In this document: positions 1 to 11,039 of the stretch, piece after piece | Layout: each line of letters opens with the position of its first letter | How positions within the stretch are numbered: position 1 is the stretch's first letter | Assembly: GCA_030141605.1 (NCBI GenBank) | Contig: JAQGDQ010000833.1 | Span: 64,001 to 90,398 of the forward strand | DNA from: Tubiluchus corallicola | Taxonomy: Eukaryota > Priapulida > Priapulimorpha > Priapulimorphida > Tubiluchidae | Reading direction: 5' to 3' | DNA length: 26,398 nt | The notes under the pieces: model-generated | Database searches by the model: none | Seen by the model: only the letters and a program-made list of their open reading frames with translations | What the model was told of the DNA's origin: nothing | Position numbers and translations under genes: made by a program

Positions 1-1041
1 AAGAAAACCCTCCACTTACACAAAGCTTAAAAAATTCGTCTTGAAAATTTATACCACTTACGTATTGCCTTTTTGCATGCAGGGCTTGCGTCAGCAGTCA
101 CTCTGTATGACACTTGTAAATTTAAACTCCCGCAATGACCGTCAAATGCAGCCATTTTAATGGTAGGTCATTTTAAACAGTTTAGATAACATTGCGTAAA
201 GTTTGAAAAAATAATCAGAGCATTTGTAGCACACAGGTCACTAACCAAGTAAAATTGTAAATTACTGTATCTTGTCAATAAGATTAAAATAAGTTTTTTT
301 GGCTAGTGAGTGGCGCACCCTGGAGGATGAGTCAGAGACATTTTACCAATTGGCACAAACATCTTAAATTATTATTCCTAGTTACATAAGTCTTCCCAGC
401 AAAATGCTAAATAATATAACTTTGCATGTACAGTTTCCTGGGACATAATTTAACATTTCCTTTTCTTCCCCTGATTTAAGTCTGTGTAGGTGACGTCATC
501 TAATAGCGCAGCCAGAATTGTATTGCGTGAGATTTAAAATGAAAACAAACAAAAATACTCTTTTAACACGAGTACGATATACGCGTAAAATTGCTGTAAA
601 GTAATATAATTTTTTATGCGATTTTACTGAAACCTACTTCGGGTACCCCTTTTTTTGTCCTTTAACGATTCGTACATTCACAATACCTACTAATTACCAA
701 TTTATTCCATATGCTAGTTTTCTACTAAATGCCAATCTTTCTATGACTGTAGTTTTACGTAAACTTCAATTTACATTAACCAGACTAATTTATACTAGAA
801 AGTATCGCACAATAAGAAGAATAAGAAAGTGACCTTGAGACAAAAGATTGATGACATTTCAAGGTCAAATCAAACTGTGACATATTTCATTAAAATAAAG
901 AAGAAATTCCCGTGTAATCAAGCGCTGCGCTTTCAATAAAATCAATGGATCCCAGACAAAAATATAAAAATGCAATTAGACAAAGATAATATTGTACAAT
1001 TAGTTAAAGCCAAGCGCTGAAAAGAAATTGAAAACACTCAC
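1..1041. other. septin intron, no exon recognised
   Basis: This AT-rich stretch lies downstream of septin coding exon 4 on the minus strand and is read as the start of the following intron. I looked on the minus strand for the next expected septin segment (the helix leading to the DESGLNRR-like region) and did not find it, so the next exon should lie to the left of base 1. The only site of note is a perfect CRE-type palindrome, TGACGTCA, at 491-498. No open frame resembles a known protein. Confidence 0.6.
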
Positions 1042-1165
1042 CAATTCTGGCTGTTTATCGAGTCCCCAAATCCGGGCGTGTCCACTACTGTGAGCCGAAG
1101 TTTGACGCCCCGTTCCTCGATCTCAACAGTTGACGCTTCAATCTTCACCGTTTGTTTGATTTTCT
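1042..1165 (-). CDS. Septin2: septin, coding exon 4 (G3 / switch II region)
   Basis: A 124-bp internal exon of a septin GTPase, a filament-forming cytoskeletal protein that binds GTP, membranes and actin. The first two bases complete a Glu codon split with the previous exon. The exon then encodes [27 protein letters not shown] and [13 protein letters not shown], the beta-strand pair after the P-loop followed by the G3 motif DTPG (residues 141-144 if the 48-codon first exon is used). The acceptor is a pyrimidine-rich tract ending in AG at 1166-1167; the donor GTGAGT is at 1036-1041. It ends with two bases (TG) of a split codon, probably Trp, as in septins with NCW or DSW at this point. The sequence closely follows vertebrate SEPT2 here. 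The next exon is outside the window. Confidence 0.95.
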
Positions 1166-1615
1166 CTAAAAGTGGAGAAATCAGATGGAGTTAGCTCACA
1201 AAAAAGCATTTCAGAGTCTAAAAAACCTTCCTTGTCCTCACTTTTAAACTGGAAAAACATAAAATGTCTAGAAAGATTTTTCTCATTTCAGTCACAACTG
1301 AAAGTGTAAAGGTGTTGCATATTGCACACTACACAGGTAGATAGATGTTGCACACCTGGAAGCAATCACTTAAACAGGTGTTAGAAAATTTTAACTTATA
1401 ATAATATTATTATAGTGTACTTACTGTATATAGCAAAGGAACAGAAATTTCGAATATGCATAAAGCATTCTCGAAATCATACAAATTTTGCATAATTTTG
1501 GAAAAAAATGGAATGACAAATCAAAAACTTGGCTCTCTCTAGTGGCAAATCTTACAACATTTATGCTCACACGATACACGCATATAGACAAAACATTTAG
1601 TACTGATAGAAATAC
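1166..1615 (-). other. septin intron 3
   Basis: A 450-bp phase-1 intron between septin coding exons 3 and 4. The donor on the minus strand is GTATTT and the acceptor ends CCACTTTTAG. It is AT-rich. A minus-strand open frame over 1421-1624 crosses the exon 3 border in the wrong frame and is not coding. Nothing else is seen. Confidence 0.85.
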
Positions 1616-1702
1616 CTGCGGCATCCGGAATGTGTCTTTCCGGATACAAGTCTGTGAGGAATAGGCTGTTGATCAGAGTGGATTTTCCCAAACCTGATTC
1701 AC
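1616..1702 (-). CDS. Septin2: septin, coding exon 3 (G1 P-loop)
   Basis: An 87-bp exon carrying the nucleotide-binding P-loop of the septin. It opens with GT, completing a split Gly codon, then encodes [20 protein letters not shown] and ERHIPDAA, and ends with the G of a split Glu codon. The joined GESGLGKS is the Walker A/G1 motif (GxxxxGKS) whose Lys contacts the phosphates of GTP. The stretch after it is nearly identical to SEPT2-group septins, with HIPD where human SEPT2 has VIPG. The acceptor is TTTACAG and the donor is GTATTT. Both flanking introns are phase 1, so the exon could be skipped without a frameshift, but that would remove the P-loop. Confidence 0.96.
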
Positions 1703-2614
1703 CTGTAAACACAGAAAAGATATATGCAGTTATAATTTTTTAATTAGCAAATTAGCAATTTTATAATTAATTAGTATTCAATGACACATACAGACAAACA
1801 CACAATGAATGAGAACATAGCTAAATGCCCTAGTGCTGTGCACTACCATTCAGCATACTATACACGAGAAAACCAGACAAGACCTAGTCCACAATGATGC
1901 TTGTGGCACGACAGGAACCTAAGTCGTTATTAAGCCTATGCTTGTACTGGAGAGTTTCAAACCCAGGTTTTCTTCGGACCACTCGCGCGTGTGACCACTT
2001 AGCTGTTCACCCAACCTGTACCCCCATCTAAAACTGAAAATTTTACAAATGAAAGTGTTTTAAAGAGTAAACATCGGTCATTTTTTAACCACAGTACGGG
2101 CATCTTTATCAGTTCCACAAAGACTTGATTATTGAGTTTTTATTTTATGTTAAAGAAATCATACCTATAAACTGATTTATTTTTTTTGTTTTTCGTGTTT
2201 GTTCTTTACCAATGATAATAAACAGCATGACGTGTTTGTTGAGTTGATGAGTTTTTTTATATCCCACTAGATGAAATATTTGTACTGTTATTTGCGCGGT
2301 AGTAGATATGAACAGCTAAGAAACACCTTTATGCAAAAATTAGCTCTCTATATCCAAACTTTACTTATGAGATGATGTCAAGCTGAAATGATTATTAGGC
2401 TCAAACGATTCTGAAATTCTTCAAATTGCTTGTAATTTTGTTTTAAAATGTTCCAGTTCCACAATGTAATTATTATAAATGTAAAAAAAACAAGTGATAT
2501 ATATATAACTAACATCACTTATGTAAATTAAATACTGCATGTGTATGCAACTATCTTAAATTTGTGTTTATGTACATTTATGTTGTACCATTGGGTTCAT
2601 AAATCAAAGTTGCT
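1703..2614 (-). other. septin intron 2, left part
   Basis: First part of the 2.9-kb phase-1 intron between exons 2 and 3 (1703-4624). It is AT-rich with short homopolymer tracts. I see no exon, RNA gene or recognisable transposon here. Confidence 0.6.
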
Positions 2615-2804
2615 TAGTTTAAATTATTGAATTATTGACTCGTATAATTGTACTTTTATTAACGTAGTATATGTTTTGTTTATATTTATGTATATTTACG
2701 TATATATTGTTTATATGATACAATAAATTATATCATGCTATAAAAAACATATACTACGTTAATAAGAATACAATTATACAAGTCAAATTAAATAATTTAA
2801 ACTA
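2615..2804. repeat. AT-rich inverted repeat (possible MITE)
   Basis: Two arms of about 62 bp in inverted orientation, 2615-2677 and 2744-2804, separated by about 65 bp. The arms share AACGTAGTATATGTTTT at their inner ends and TAGTTTAAATTATT at their outer ends, with a few mismatches and a 2-base length difference. The DNA or RNA could fold into a long hairpin. It is followed by more ATATAT-rich sequence to about 2960. It may be a miniature inverted-repeat element, but no target-site duplication was identified. Confidence 0.6.
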
Positions 2805-2960
2805 TATAAATATATATATAGTTTACATTATTGAATTTATATATATATAAATATATACAGAACATATATATATTATATTTATATATAATATTGTATTGTA
2901 TTCTGTATTTATTATATAATTTATTGTATGTGTTTATATATCTTCATAAACAGTGTGTGT

Positions 2961-3755
2961 ATTGCATGGATTGTAATTATAATTAAACAATAAAATATGA
3001 AATAAAATATATTTGCAAAACAGAATAAAATGACAATTGTTAAAAAGATTTATAGATGCGATATTAAACATACACACGTAGGGAGTTCGTACACACGCCG
3101 CCTATCAATAACAGTAGAAGTCAGAAGGTGGACAGTTTGCTGTTCAAACTATCCACACTTATTGTTTGCAGTCTCAAAGCAACCGAATACTAGGATGAAC
3201 AGTCTTTTGTCTACTAACTACAGGTCTTTGGCATAGTGTCCTAGATCTGTACCAAGTCAGAACAAAAATGCTTTTGGCGGTCATATGTAGGAGATTGGTT
3301 TTAAAAACTGGTTTAAAAACAAGACTTGTGCATTCTGTATACACTGTCTGTATAGTTTAGTATACATTTTAATATATTAATTGTAAGTTAACTAACTTTT
3401 TTACTTGTTAGCACATGTTACGATGTTAACACAACATCACCGATATAAAAATGCCTAACAGCAAAAATGGGATATTTAAGGAATCGATAGAAATGAATAA
3501 AAAATGGCTCAGCTTTTACGGCTTTTATGCTGAAGTATTAACAAAGATAACATGCATTTAAATGTAGAACTGATGTTAACTGAAAACGAGGAATGTCTAA
3601 TGCCGCATTCACACTAACGAGCTTTCTTTCTGACAGCAAGTGTGAACTGCTTTGCGGGCTACTGCTGGCAAATTATAACAAAATCTCTGACAGTTAGTAC
3701 AAGTTGATTTCATGTCTCTAGTGTGAACGCCTCGCCTCGGCAAGTTACTCTAGAA
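2961..3755. other. intronic sequence with no recognised gene
   Basis: Septin intron 2 continues. A small plus-strand open frame (3030-3236) has no recognisable content and lies antisense within the intron. From about 3600 to 3755 there is a more GC-rich stretch containing related phrases such as GTGTGAACTGC and GTGTGAACGCC. It reads like part of an old non-autonomous element, continued to the right of the insertion described at 3756. Confidence 0.45.
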
Positions 3756-4392
<637 letters not shown>

Positions 4393-4400
4393 TTCTAGAA

Positions 4401-4624
4401 ACACTTCTCACAGTGAATAGAGATTTGAGGGTCAGCTTGTGCTTACTGTCGGAGAGTAACTCCCAGAAAGTTTTGCTTCCTAGTTCAGGGACTAAATGGG
4501 CGAGTTATTTGGCGAGAAACGTGCTAATCTGAACACACCTGCAAGTTACTGGGCAAGTAACTTGGTGAGTTAATTTGACGAGATAACATGGTAGTCTGAA
4601 CGTGTCTGAATAATGTTAACTTAC
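4401..4624 (-). other. end of septin intron 2 next to exon 2 donor
   Basis: Between the possible insertion and exon 2 the sequence has several related phrases (CAAGTTACTGGGCAAGTAAC, GGTGAGTTAATTTGACGAG) that resemble the stretch at 3739-3755, consistent with one older repeat split by an insertion. The septin exon 2 donor GTAAGT (minus strand) occupies 4619-4624. Confidence 0.4.
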
Positions 4625-4730
4625 CAACAACCATGAGAGTGAACTCAAAACCTCTCTTTACGGACTTTCTATGCACCTGATTTGGCAAGTTGGCAAAACC
4701 GACATATCCGGGCGTCTCAGGATTAACAAA
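4625..4730 (-). CDS. Septin2: septin, coding exon 2 (N-terminal alpha-0 / polybasic region)
   Basis: A 106-bp exon and the first one shared by all proposed septin isoforms. It begins in phase 0 with [18 protein letters not shown] and continues [17 protein letters not shown], then one base of the Gly split with exon 3. This is almost residue-for-residue the N-terminal region of SEPT2, including the conserved [12 protein letters not shown] polybasic stretch that contacts phosphoinositides and the first beta-strand FEFTLMVVG. The acceptor is a T-rich tract ending TTGCAG; the donor is GTAAGT. The match identifies the gene as a SEPT2/4/5-like septin rather than a SEPT7 or SEPT6 type. No start codon lies in the exon, so translation must begin in an upstream exon at higher coordinates. 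Confidence 0.96.
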
Positions 4731-5427
4731 CTGCAAAAAAAGACAAAAAATTATAGAAACAATTTAATTTTTCATAAAAACAAATCGCAAAAGAATAACT
4801 GACCCAATTAGTTATGAAATAATAGTGATGAGGCTTAAATTTTAAAGCTCATGCCCAAAACTCGAAAACTTTGTTAAGAAAATTCCTATACTGTGTGATC
4901 TGTGTAAGCATAGGGCAGATTTCTGAAGTTAGAAAAAACTAATTCTGGTTTGCATCTGGATGAGTAGCCAGCGACTAAAAATACAATGACATCTCCAAAG
5001 TAAGGATTTCTATACATGTATAAGCAGACCCAGAAGGGATTTTTAAGATGCCCCAGAAGTCCATTCTGTCCAAATTCAAGTTCTAATAGGCCAAGAAGGA
5101 AAATTGCTTCATTAATAACCTTGATTTTAGCGCTCACTTCAATGCTCTTTGTTTAAGTTTAACATCATGTAAATCTTGTTACACTCACAAATTAAAAAAG
5201 CTAATTACAGCAACATGCAATATGGTAGAATTCACTCTAGTGTCTATGTAAAATTATATAATGTTTGTACAAAAATTTTTGTCAGCAAAAAGAGGCTGAC
5301 AAAGACTTACCATCATCATCACCACGTAAAACTAAAGTTTCACCAAACAATGTTCAAAAACTGTATAATGCTACAAATAATTGTATGCTGTATAATGCCA
5401 TATATATATATATGTATAATGCTTTTC
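4731..5427. other. septin intron 1, left end, no gene seen
   Basis: Start of the very long intron between the alternative first exons and exon 2. It holds AT-rich sequence with a short (AT)n tract near 5400. A minus-strand open frame at 4886-5137 opens with GTG, has no donor at its end and resembles nothing known. A short CAT run (about 5311-5325) gives a spurious poly-His frame. Confidence 0.5.
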
Positions 5428-5625
5428 GACCAGACGGTTTAGTCTAGAGGTAATGCATCTGCTTTCCCGTCTGGGAGGTCGTGAGTTCGAACCAGCTGCC
5501 GGGTCATACCAAAGACTTTAAAAATGGTACCTGCTGTTGCCCTGCCTGACGCGTGGCATTTAGGGTAAAAGTGGGGTAATAATAGTCTCTGTAATGTAGT
5601 TGTAGGTTGTTATTTACAGTCGGTG
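5428..5625 (+). mobile_element. tRNA-derived SINE
   Basis: A tRNA-like head with pol III internal promoter elements: an A-box-like TTTAGTCTAGAGG at about 5438-5450 and a B-box GAGTTCGAACC at 5483-5493. After it comes CCGGGTCATACC and a GC-richer body (TTGCCCTGCCTGACGCGTGGC) unlike a tRNA. The anticodon arm does not fold cleanly, so this is not a functional tRNA gene. The head-plus-body layout is that of the tRNA-derived SINEs common in molluscs and other invertebrates. The 3' border and family are uncertain. It sits in septin intron 1 in the sense opposite to the septin. Confidence 0.65.
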
Positions 5626-6036
5626 ATAACTATAAGTAGGACTCGCGGATAAAAAGAAGCCTACCAGTAAACTGCCCAGTGTACAGAGATCCATTGAGTG
5701 GTCAACGACTTCCTGAGAACAAATATTAAAGTTTGAAACTCGCAGAATTGTCTCCGTAAAATAAAAAGTACTCTACTAACTGCGCGACGGTCAAACACAA
5801 CGTCACTGTCACGGTGTCGTGGTGAGAAACGTCTCAGAAACACACAGCACTAAATAACAGAAAAAGATTTCCCCCAAAAATAACTATGCAACGAACGCTC
5901 CTATCACAGTATGTTCGACCATTCAGCATCTCATTTTCATCAGACAGTAGATGATGACCCGACTGTAATCATATTTGCATTTCAAAGGAAAACACTTAGT
6001 GGTGGTCATCAATAACCATCAGCTGGCAAGACATAC
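5626..6036. other. intronic sequence, nothing firm
   Basis: There is no convincing gene. A 10-codon ATG frame on the minus strand (5665-5694) happens to end at GTAGGC in phase 0, but is too short and the donor too weak to call. The remainder is unique sequence leading into a tandem repeat. Confidence 0.4.
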
Positions 6037-6311
6037 AGTAGAGTGGACATTACGTCACTTAAAGTAAATGAAGTTCGCTAAGATGTACGCGACTTAATTG
6101 AAGCAGTAGCGATTAACGAAGCATACCAGTAGAGTGGACATTACGTCACTTAAAGTAAATGAAGTTCGCTAAGATGTATTCGACTTAATTGAAGCAGTAG
6201 CGATTAACGAAGCACACCAGTAGAGTGGACATTACGTCACTTAAAGTAAATGAAGTTCGCTAAGATGTACTCGACTTAATTGAAACAGCAACGAACCACG
6301 AAGCACACCAG
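6037..6311. repeat. 91-bp tandem repeat, three copies, each with a CRE-like site
   Basis: Three head-to-tail copies start at 6037, 6128 and 6219, each beginning AGTAGAGTGGACATTACGTC, with only a few substitutions, mostly at the end of the third copy. Each copy contains TTACGTCAC, the reverse of GTGACGTAA, an ATF/CREB-like binding site. The copies lie about 1.3 kb on the septin exon 2 side of a candidate alternative first exon at 7539-7604. A regulatory role is inference only. Confidence 0.85.
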
Positions 6312-7538
6312 TTTCGCTCCACAACGTCAGACGTTCGACTGACACAAGACATTTTGATGGGCGGCAAATGTATATAAACTTCGTAACAAACAAAGAAACT
6401 GCTGATGACAGCAGAGCGAATCAGAGACGTTTATATACGATGTAACGTGAAACTCTTTGACTGAACGTCCCATTATGAAAGGGCTGAACAAACGTAGACA
6501 AAACAAGTCTAACAGTCACGTGAATTCCGTTATTTCTCTTGGTAACTGGGATCTAACGTTTCGTTTCGTTTAGTAAAAAGAAAAGTTGGATGCAATCGAC
6601 TGCGCGAACAGGAGCTTCAAGGATGGAACCGCCCCCGCCCCCCTCCCAGACAGAATACTGACCTCGTGTAATCCGAGTCAAGGGCGTCCCTCCATCTCCT
6701 AGTTGATATCTATTACCGTTTACGAGTCACATCAATTTCTCTACACGCCCAAGCAAAGGCTGTAATTTCTGACGTACAGACTTACCGTATTTATGTCGTC
6801 TGGCTTTACAAAACGCATCAAATAAATAAACCTTAGCAAAATAATCACCAACTAAAGACAATTTCGTCATTCACTTCTTTGCCCGCAAGAATTCCAGCAC
6901 CTATACCTGAACTGTCTAACAAAACTTTGACAAACCTTAGCTTCATATATTCTAAAAAGTAATTACTTGACCCAAGAAAAACAAAGAAATAGTTAATTGC
7001 AAACTCGCTGAAAATTTTCCACCCACACGGGATTTGAACCTGGTATCGTGCAATTAGCACAATGTAACAACCTGTGTTATAAACTCACAAAGAATTTTCA
7101 TTCACACAGCACGAAATCTATCAGAGCTCAAATAATCATGTTGAATAACTATTATCCAGACAATAAAGTTGAATTGAGTTGAACTGAATATATAAGCATT
7201 CAGACACCGCAACAATTCACTGACTTAATTAAAGGTATTTAAAAAGCCACTGTTGCCATAATTTTAGCGCCAGTTTGTTGACTTAGTAGTATAGACAAGA
7301 TTTCGACAACAAACTCACAAAATAATTAGAACGAGATCTCATAAAAGCCGTAATCGTCACCGTCGTTTTAATACAATAGACGTTTATGATTTTATGCTTT
7401 GAAAGGCGCAGTTTGTGTTTCATTTTTTCAAATTACATTCCGATGGCTATAAAACAACGACGCCCGAACGCATAAAAATGTCCGTACTAGGCAAATTATT
7501 TATTTTTACCCGTAATAAGTAAACTTAACCTGTAATAC
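6312..7538. other. intronic sequence with a LINE-tail-like patch
   Basis: Mostly unique AT-rich sequence with no gene recognised. At 7159-7188 the phrase AATAAAGTTGAATTGAGTTG resembles the short TTGAA-repeat tails at the 3' ends of many CR1/L2-like LINEs, so a heavily truncated LINE copy may end here on the plus strand. A minus-strand frame at 6845-7060 has no recognisable content. Confidence 0.35.
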
Positions 7539-7604
7539 CTTGTAAGTTCCTGGACTCCACTCTGAAAAGCTGATGTCAGAACGACAATCGCTCGTGTCAG
7601 ACAT
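7539..7604 (-). CDS. candidate alternative first coding exon of septin (MSDTSD form)
   Basis: A 22-codon minus-strand open frame from an ATG at 7604 reads MSDTSDCRSDI then SFSEWSPGTYK. It ends exactly at AAG followed by GTATTA, a passable splice donor. Phase 0 is what septin exon 2 needs, and joining would give a short Ser-rich N-terminus before FVNPETPG. It is the candidate start nearest the common exon (about 2.8 kb upstream) and lies in a stretch with more CpG than its surroundings. The donor is not ideal and there is no transcript evidence, so this is inference; chance ATG-to-donor frames of this size do occur. Confidence 0.4.
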
Positions 7605-8901
7605 TTCTATTCTCGGCAGATGACAAGACAAATTATTCTCTAAACGAAATTTACTGTTCTATACACATAAGCCGGCACACTTATTAACACCATAGACGTA
7701 ATTCATTAACTGCGCTTATATATTAAACCGTCCAAAAAAATCATCGAAATTGTTTAAAAAATATACACAGACCAACGAATGGCCCTTTCAGACTCCAGTT
7801 TAAGATCCACTAACGCGTCAAGACACACGCTAAACAAGTGCAAATTTCTGACGCCTCGGTTTACAGATCTCTCCAAGTTTGAAGAGCCCCGCTGTGTCTG
7901 ACGTTCGCTAATTGCGCGAGAAAAATGCAGAAAAGAACATAACCAAACAGGAACAGTTTAAACTAATCTGCAGTCGTCAGACACAAGAACACTTGTTGTA
8001 GTAATAATGATACTAATAGTGAGTGAGAGAAAAAGAAAGACACGTGCCGATGAGGGGCAGAGAGGTCTCAGACACAGTCAACTGCAAAATTTTAACATTA
8101 AATTGTATTTAAAAATGATAACATTCAAAGAATGCAGAGCAGAGAAACCATCTACCACAGATGTCAGATTTTAAATACAAAGAAACGCGAATAAACTTCA
8201 ACAGTATTTATCTATCTATCTTTTCCAAACGCTGTCCAATTTGTGTTTGCGTACGCCACGTCTGATTCACGATCTATCAGAGTTTGACACTGCACTGGCT
8301 ATACAGGTATGCAGATATACAGGTACAGTTTCAGGTTAATGAGCGCGACCATTAACATGAATGATGATGTCGTGAAGATATATGCTGAACTCAATGAGCA
8401 CAAGTCACTGCACCAGTACAAAATGACCACACAATTATGACTAATCTCTGACATAGTTCCCTTCACATAACTCCATCCCAGCTTTGGCAGCACAAGAAGC
8501 AAACGAGCAAAACACCTGAAATGAGAGCTTATCTATTTTCGACACGCACAAAGGCTACACAGAGCAGCCAGTGCTAGTATGGAATATCTTCAATGACCTG
8601 CAAGTGGTAGCGCACCGTCCGAGAAAGTGAGGCAATCTGGCGCCTCCAGAGATGTCACTGTACGCAGAGGAAAATGGTCCATTCACGTGAATGGTTTCTA
8701 GCGTACAAATGGCAGGCTTCGGTTACTAGCAACTGGTTGTAAATTGAGGGGGTCTGCTACTCTAAGCACCATATGTACGACGTCTGCGAAATTGTTTAGC
8801 TATCTGTAGGAATAAACACTGTAAGATGAATTGATACTGTGTCAGTCTGAGTGCTGGGACCCGTTGGACGTGCATTAGAAGCATTAAAGAAACTATAATG
8901 T
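7605..8901. other. intronic sequence with a CACGTG palindrome
   Basis: Unique sequence, somewhat richer in CpG than the rest of the intron up to about 8800. A perfect 16-bp palindrome, CCATTCACGTGAATGG, occupies 8679-8694 and centres on an E-box. A minus-strand frame at 8299-8502 has no recognisable content. No gene is supported. Confidence 0.45.
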
Positions 8902-9106
<205 letters not shown>

Positions 9107-9444
9107 AATAAGAACTGAAAAAAGATCTACAGTTACAAAAATAAGAAGACAGCAAAAGCGGTACAGAGAAATTGGTAAAGATTTAATTTATGTTAAACAT
9201 CGCCGTGCGTTATCTTTATTGAGTAAATCACTCGCACAAAACCTTCCCGAGAAACTGATAAACCCTCTACTGGTCAGGAATTTGAAAAGTTTAGACAGCA
9301 ACGAATAAACAAAGCTTAATAGTTCGCGATCTCACGTCACGTAGAATTCAGGCGTCTTTATACCTAATAGGTTTTTGCTAGAAAGATGCAATAATTATTA
9401 TACGTAACGCGGCTTAATTTGCATTAGGCTTGGCGGTGACAAGT

Positions 9445-9620
9445 AATAGAGTCACAGGAGAAAAGTCGCAGGAAAAAGTTACAGGACAAAAATCACGGGA
9501 AAAAGTCACAGGAAAAAGTCACAATTCATTTTGGCTAGGGTTATGGATTAGGATCAGGGAAAGAGTTACGGTTAGGGTTATTCCTTTTTTCCTGTGCCTT
9601 TTTTCAGTCACCTCGAATTC
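9445..9620. repeat. short-period repeat with telomere-like patch and inverted end
   Basis: From about 9450 to 9522 there are several degenerate copies of GTCACAGGAAAAA with a period near 13-15 bp. Next comes TAGGGTTATGGATTAGGAT and GGTTAGGGTTA (about 9536-9581), a decayed run like the TTAGGG telomere repeat. After that, TCCTGTGCCTTTTTTCAGTC (about 9590-9610) is approximately the reverse complement of the first repeat, so the whole is a hairpin-like module. It could be the end of a non-autonomous transposon. An open frame over this region lacks an ATG start and is dismissed. Confidence 0.5.
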
Positions 9621-10544
9621 TTGTGGCAATGACCTTACGCATAGACACAAACTGCATATCTACATTCTATCTGAAATCATTCCTTTTACATTTCATACAT
9701 ACCGTAGTGCTGAATATGAAGGCATCATCAAAACCCACACGATTATACAATGCCTGGGGGGTAAATACTTACATTATTACGAGATTACGCCAGCAACAGG
9801 TAATAAATTAATACACTCTCTCACGTATTCAAATATCAAAAAAAAGTTCAGTGTCAAAAAAAGATGCGCGTGCTTTGTATTCGCCCAATTTCGTATCATA
9901 CAGCCAGTTTATACAGACAGAGCCTATTATGCGCTAATTAAGTAGTAAGCAGAAGCCAAATAGGTAATGAATAAGCAGACCAGTAAAGAAATTGATACAA
10001 CAAAACTTAAGCACTAATTATGTGTTTACAAAAGCCAAATAGATAAACAGACCCGAAAAAAGAAATTGATACAGTAATTTGTTTATTTATTTCACATCAA
10101 CACAAATACACAATTAATACATTAAAAGAAAGATCAATAAATCAATGAATAACAAACAGTAAGATACATAATAGGAAGCAAATTTTAGAAAAAAATGATT
10201 TAAATTGTGTTTAGAAAGCTATGGTAACAAATAGCTAAGTGTTTGAAAATAAAGTTAAACAAATTGAACTGCTTTGTACATTAAGAGAACGTTTATTAAG
10301 GTACATAGATAACCTTTCTTTTATTAATAAGTCCCAGTTATATTGTAGCTCTGGTCACAATGAAATTATTAAAATCAGCTTTGTGGCCAGAGACACAAAT
10401 ATGGTCATTAATGCTGGATTGAGGAGAATTTTTTTAATTTCTTGGCAGTTCTAGACGAAATACCCAAATGTTCACAACTTCTTACGTTGAAGGGTCTGGA
10501 TGTTTTGCCATGATAAGCAGCATTGCAGCTGCTGCACTGAAATG
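9621..10544. other. intronic sequence, no gene recognised
   Basis: AT-rich sequence. Around 9950-10075 there is a loose repeat of AAGCCAAATAG and AAAGAAATTGATACA (two copies about 80-100 bp apart). Small open frames here have non-ATG starts and no recognisable content. Confidence 0.4.
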
Positions 10545-10601
10545 TGTAAATAATAGTACCAGACAATTATTATATTTGAACTTGCATTAATTAGCGTCCC
10601 G
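10545..10601 (+). repeat. 57-bp direct repeat, left copy
   Basis: Starts TGTAAATAATAGTACCAGAC and ends TTAGCGTCCCG. It matches 10983-11039 over its whole length with one visible mismatch. The two copies bracket 381 bp of unrelated sequence. Confidence 0.9.
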
Positions 10602-10982
10602 GACCCAACTCGCATTTTTTTCGAAACTTTGGTCAAACAGCCTGTAGAAAAAACGTTCTAGCGACGCCTGGTGTAACTCTCGAAAGGAGATACATAGCTC
10701 TTTATAAAGAGGAAGAACAGGGCTACACGATGATGTGGGCTATATTTTAGGAGACGTCCACCAAGAGGAGTGCCGAAGAGTTAATTAGATGTTCTATTTT
10801 TGGCAATTTTTGCTTGGAAAACTGCTGACGCAAAGCCATTGTTCTGAGTCATCCATTATACTCTTTAATTCAGTAAATGCTGCTGCTCACTTTGCGTTGT
10901 AAATGAGGACTATGTAGGATGTTCGCATATTTTTTATTATAACTGTATTTATACGCAATTTTTTGCGGGGCCTTTGCTAGTC
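10602..10982. other. segment bracketed by 57-bp direct repeats
   Basis: 381 bp between two nearly identical 57-bp direct repeats. No open frame is recognised, nor any inverted ends. It could be a small element flanked by terminal direct repeats or the product of a local duplication. Confidence 0.5.
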
Positions 10983-11039
10983 TGTAAATAATAATACCAG
11001 ACAATTATTATATTTGAACTTGCATTAATTAGCGTCCCG
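10983..11039 (+). repeat. 57-bp direct repeat, right copy
   Basis: The second copy of the repeat at 10545-10601, differing at one position (TAATAATACC against TAATAGTACC). Confidence 0.9.

Noticed and set aside
5428-5505. Functional tRNA gene
   Set aside because: A and B boxes are present but the anticodon and acceptor arms do not pair properly and a SINE body follows.
5665-5694. 10-codon frame ending at GTAGGC in phase 0, considered as another septin first exon
   Set aside because: Too short and donor too weak to separate from chance.
9430-9945. 171-codon plus-strand open frame
   Set aside because: It starts at TTG rather than ATG, runs through a short-period repeat and telomere-like patch, and resembles no protein.
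10077-10150. Possible LINE 3' tail (TTTATTTATTTCACATCAAC)
   Set aside because: Simple AT-rich phrase without any adjoining coding similarity.
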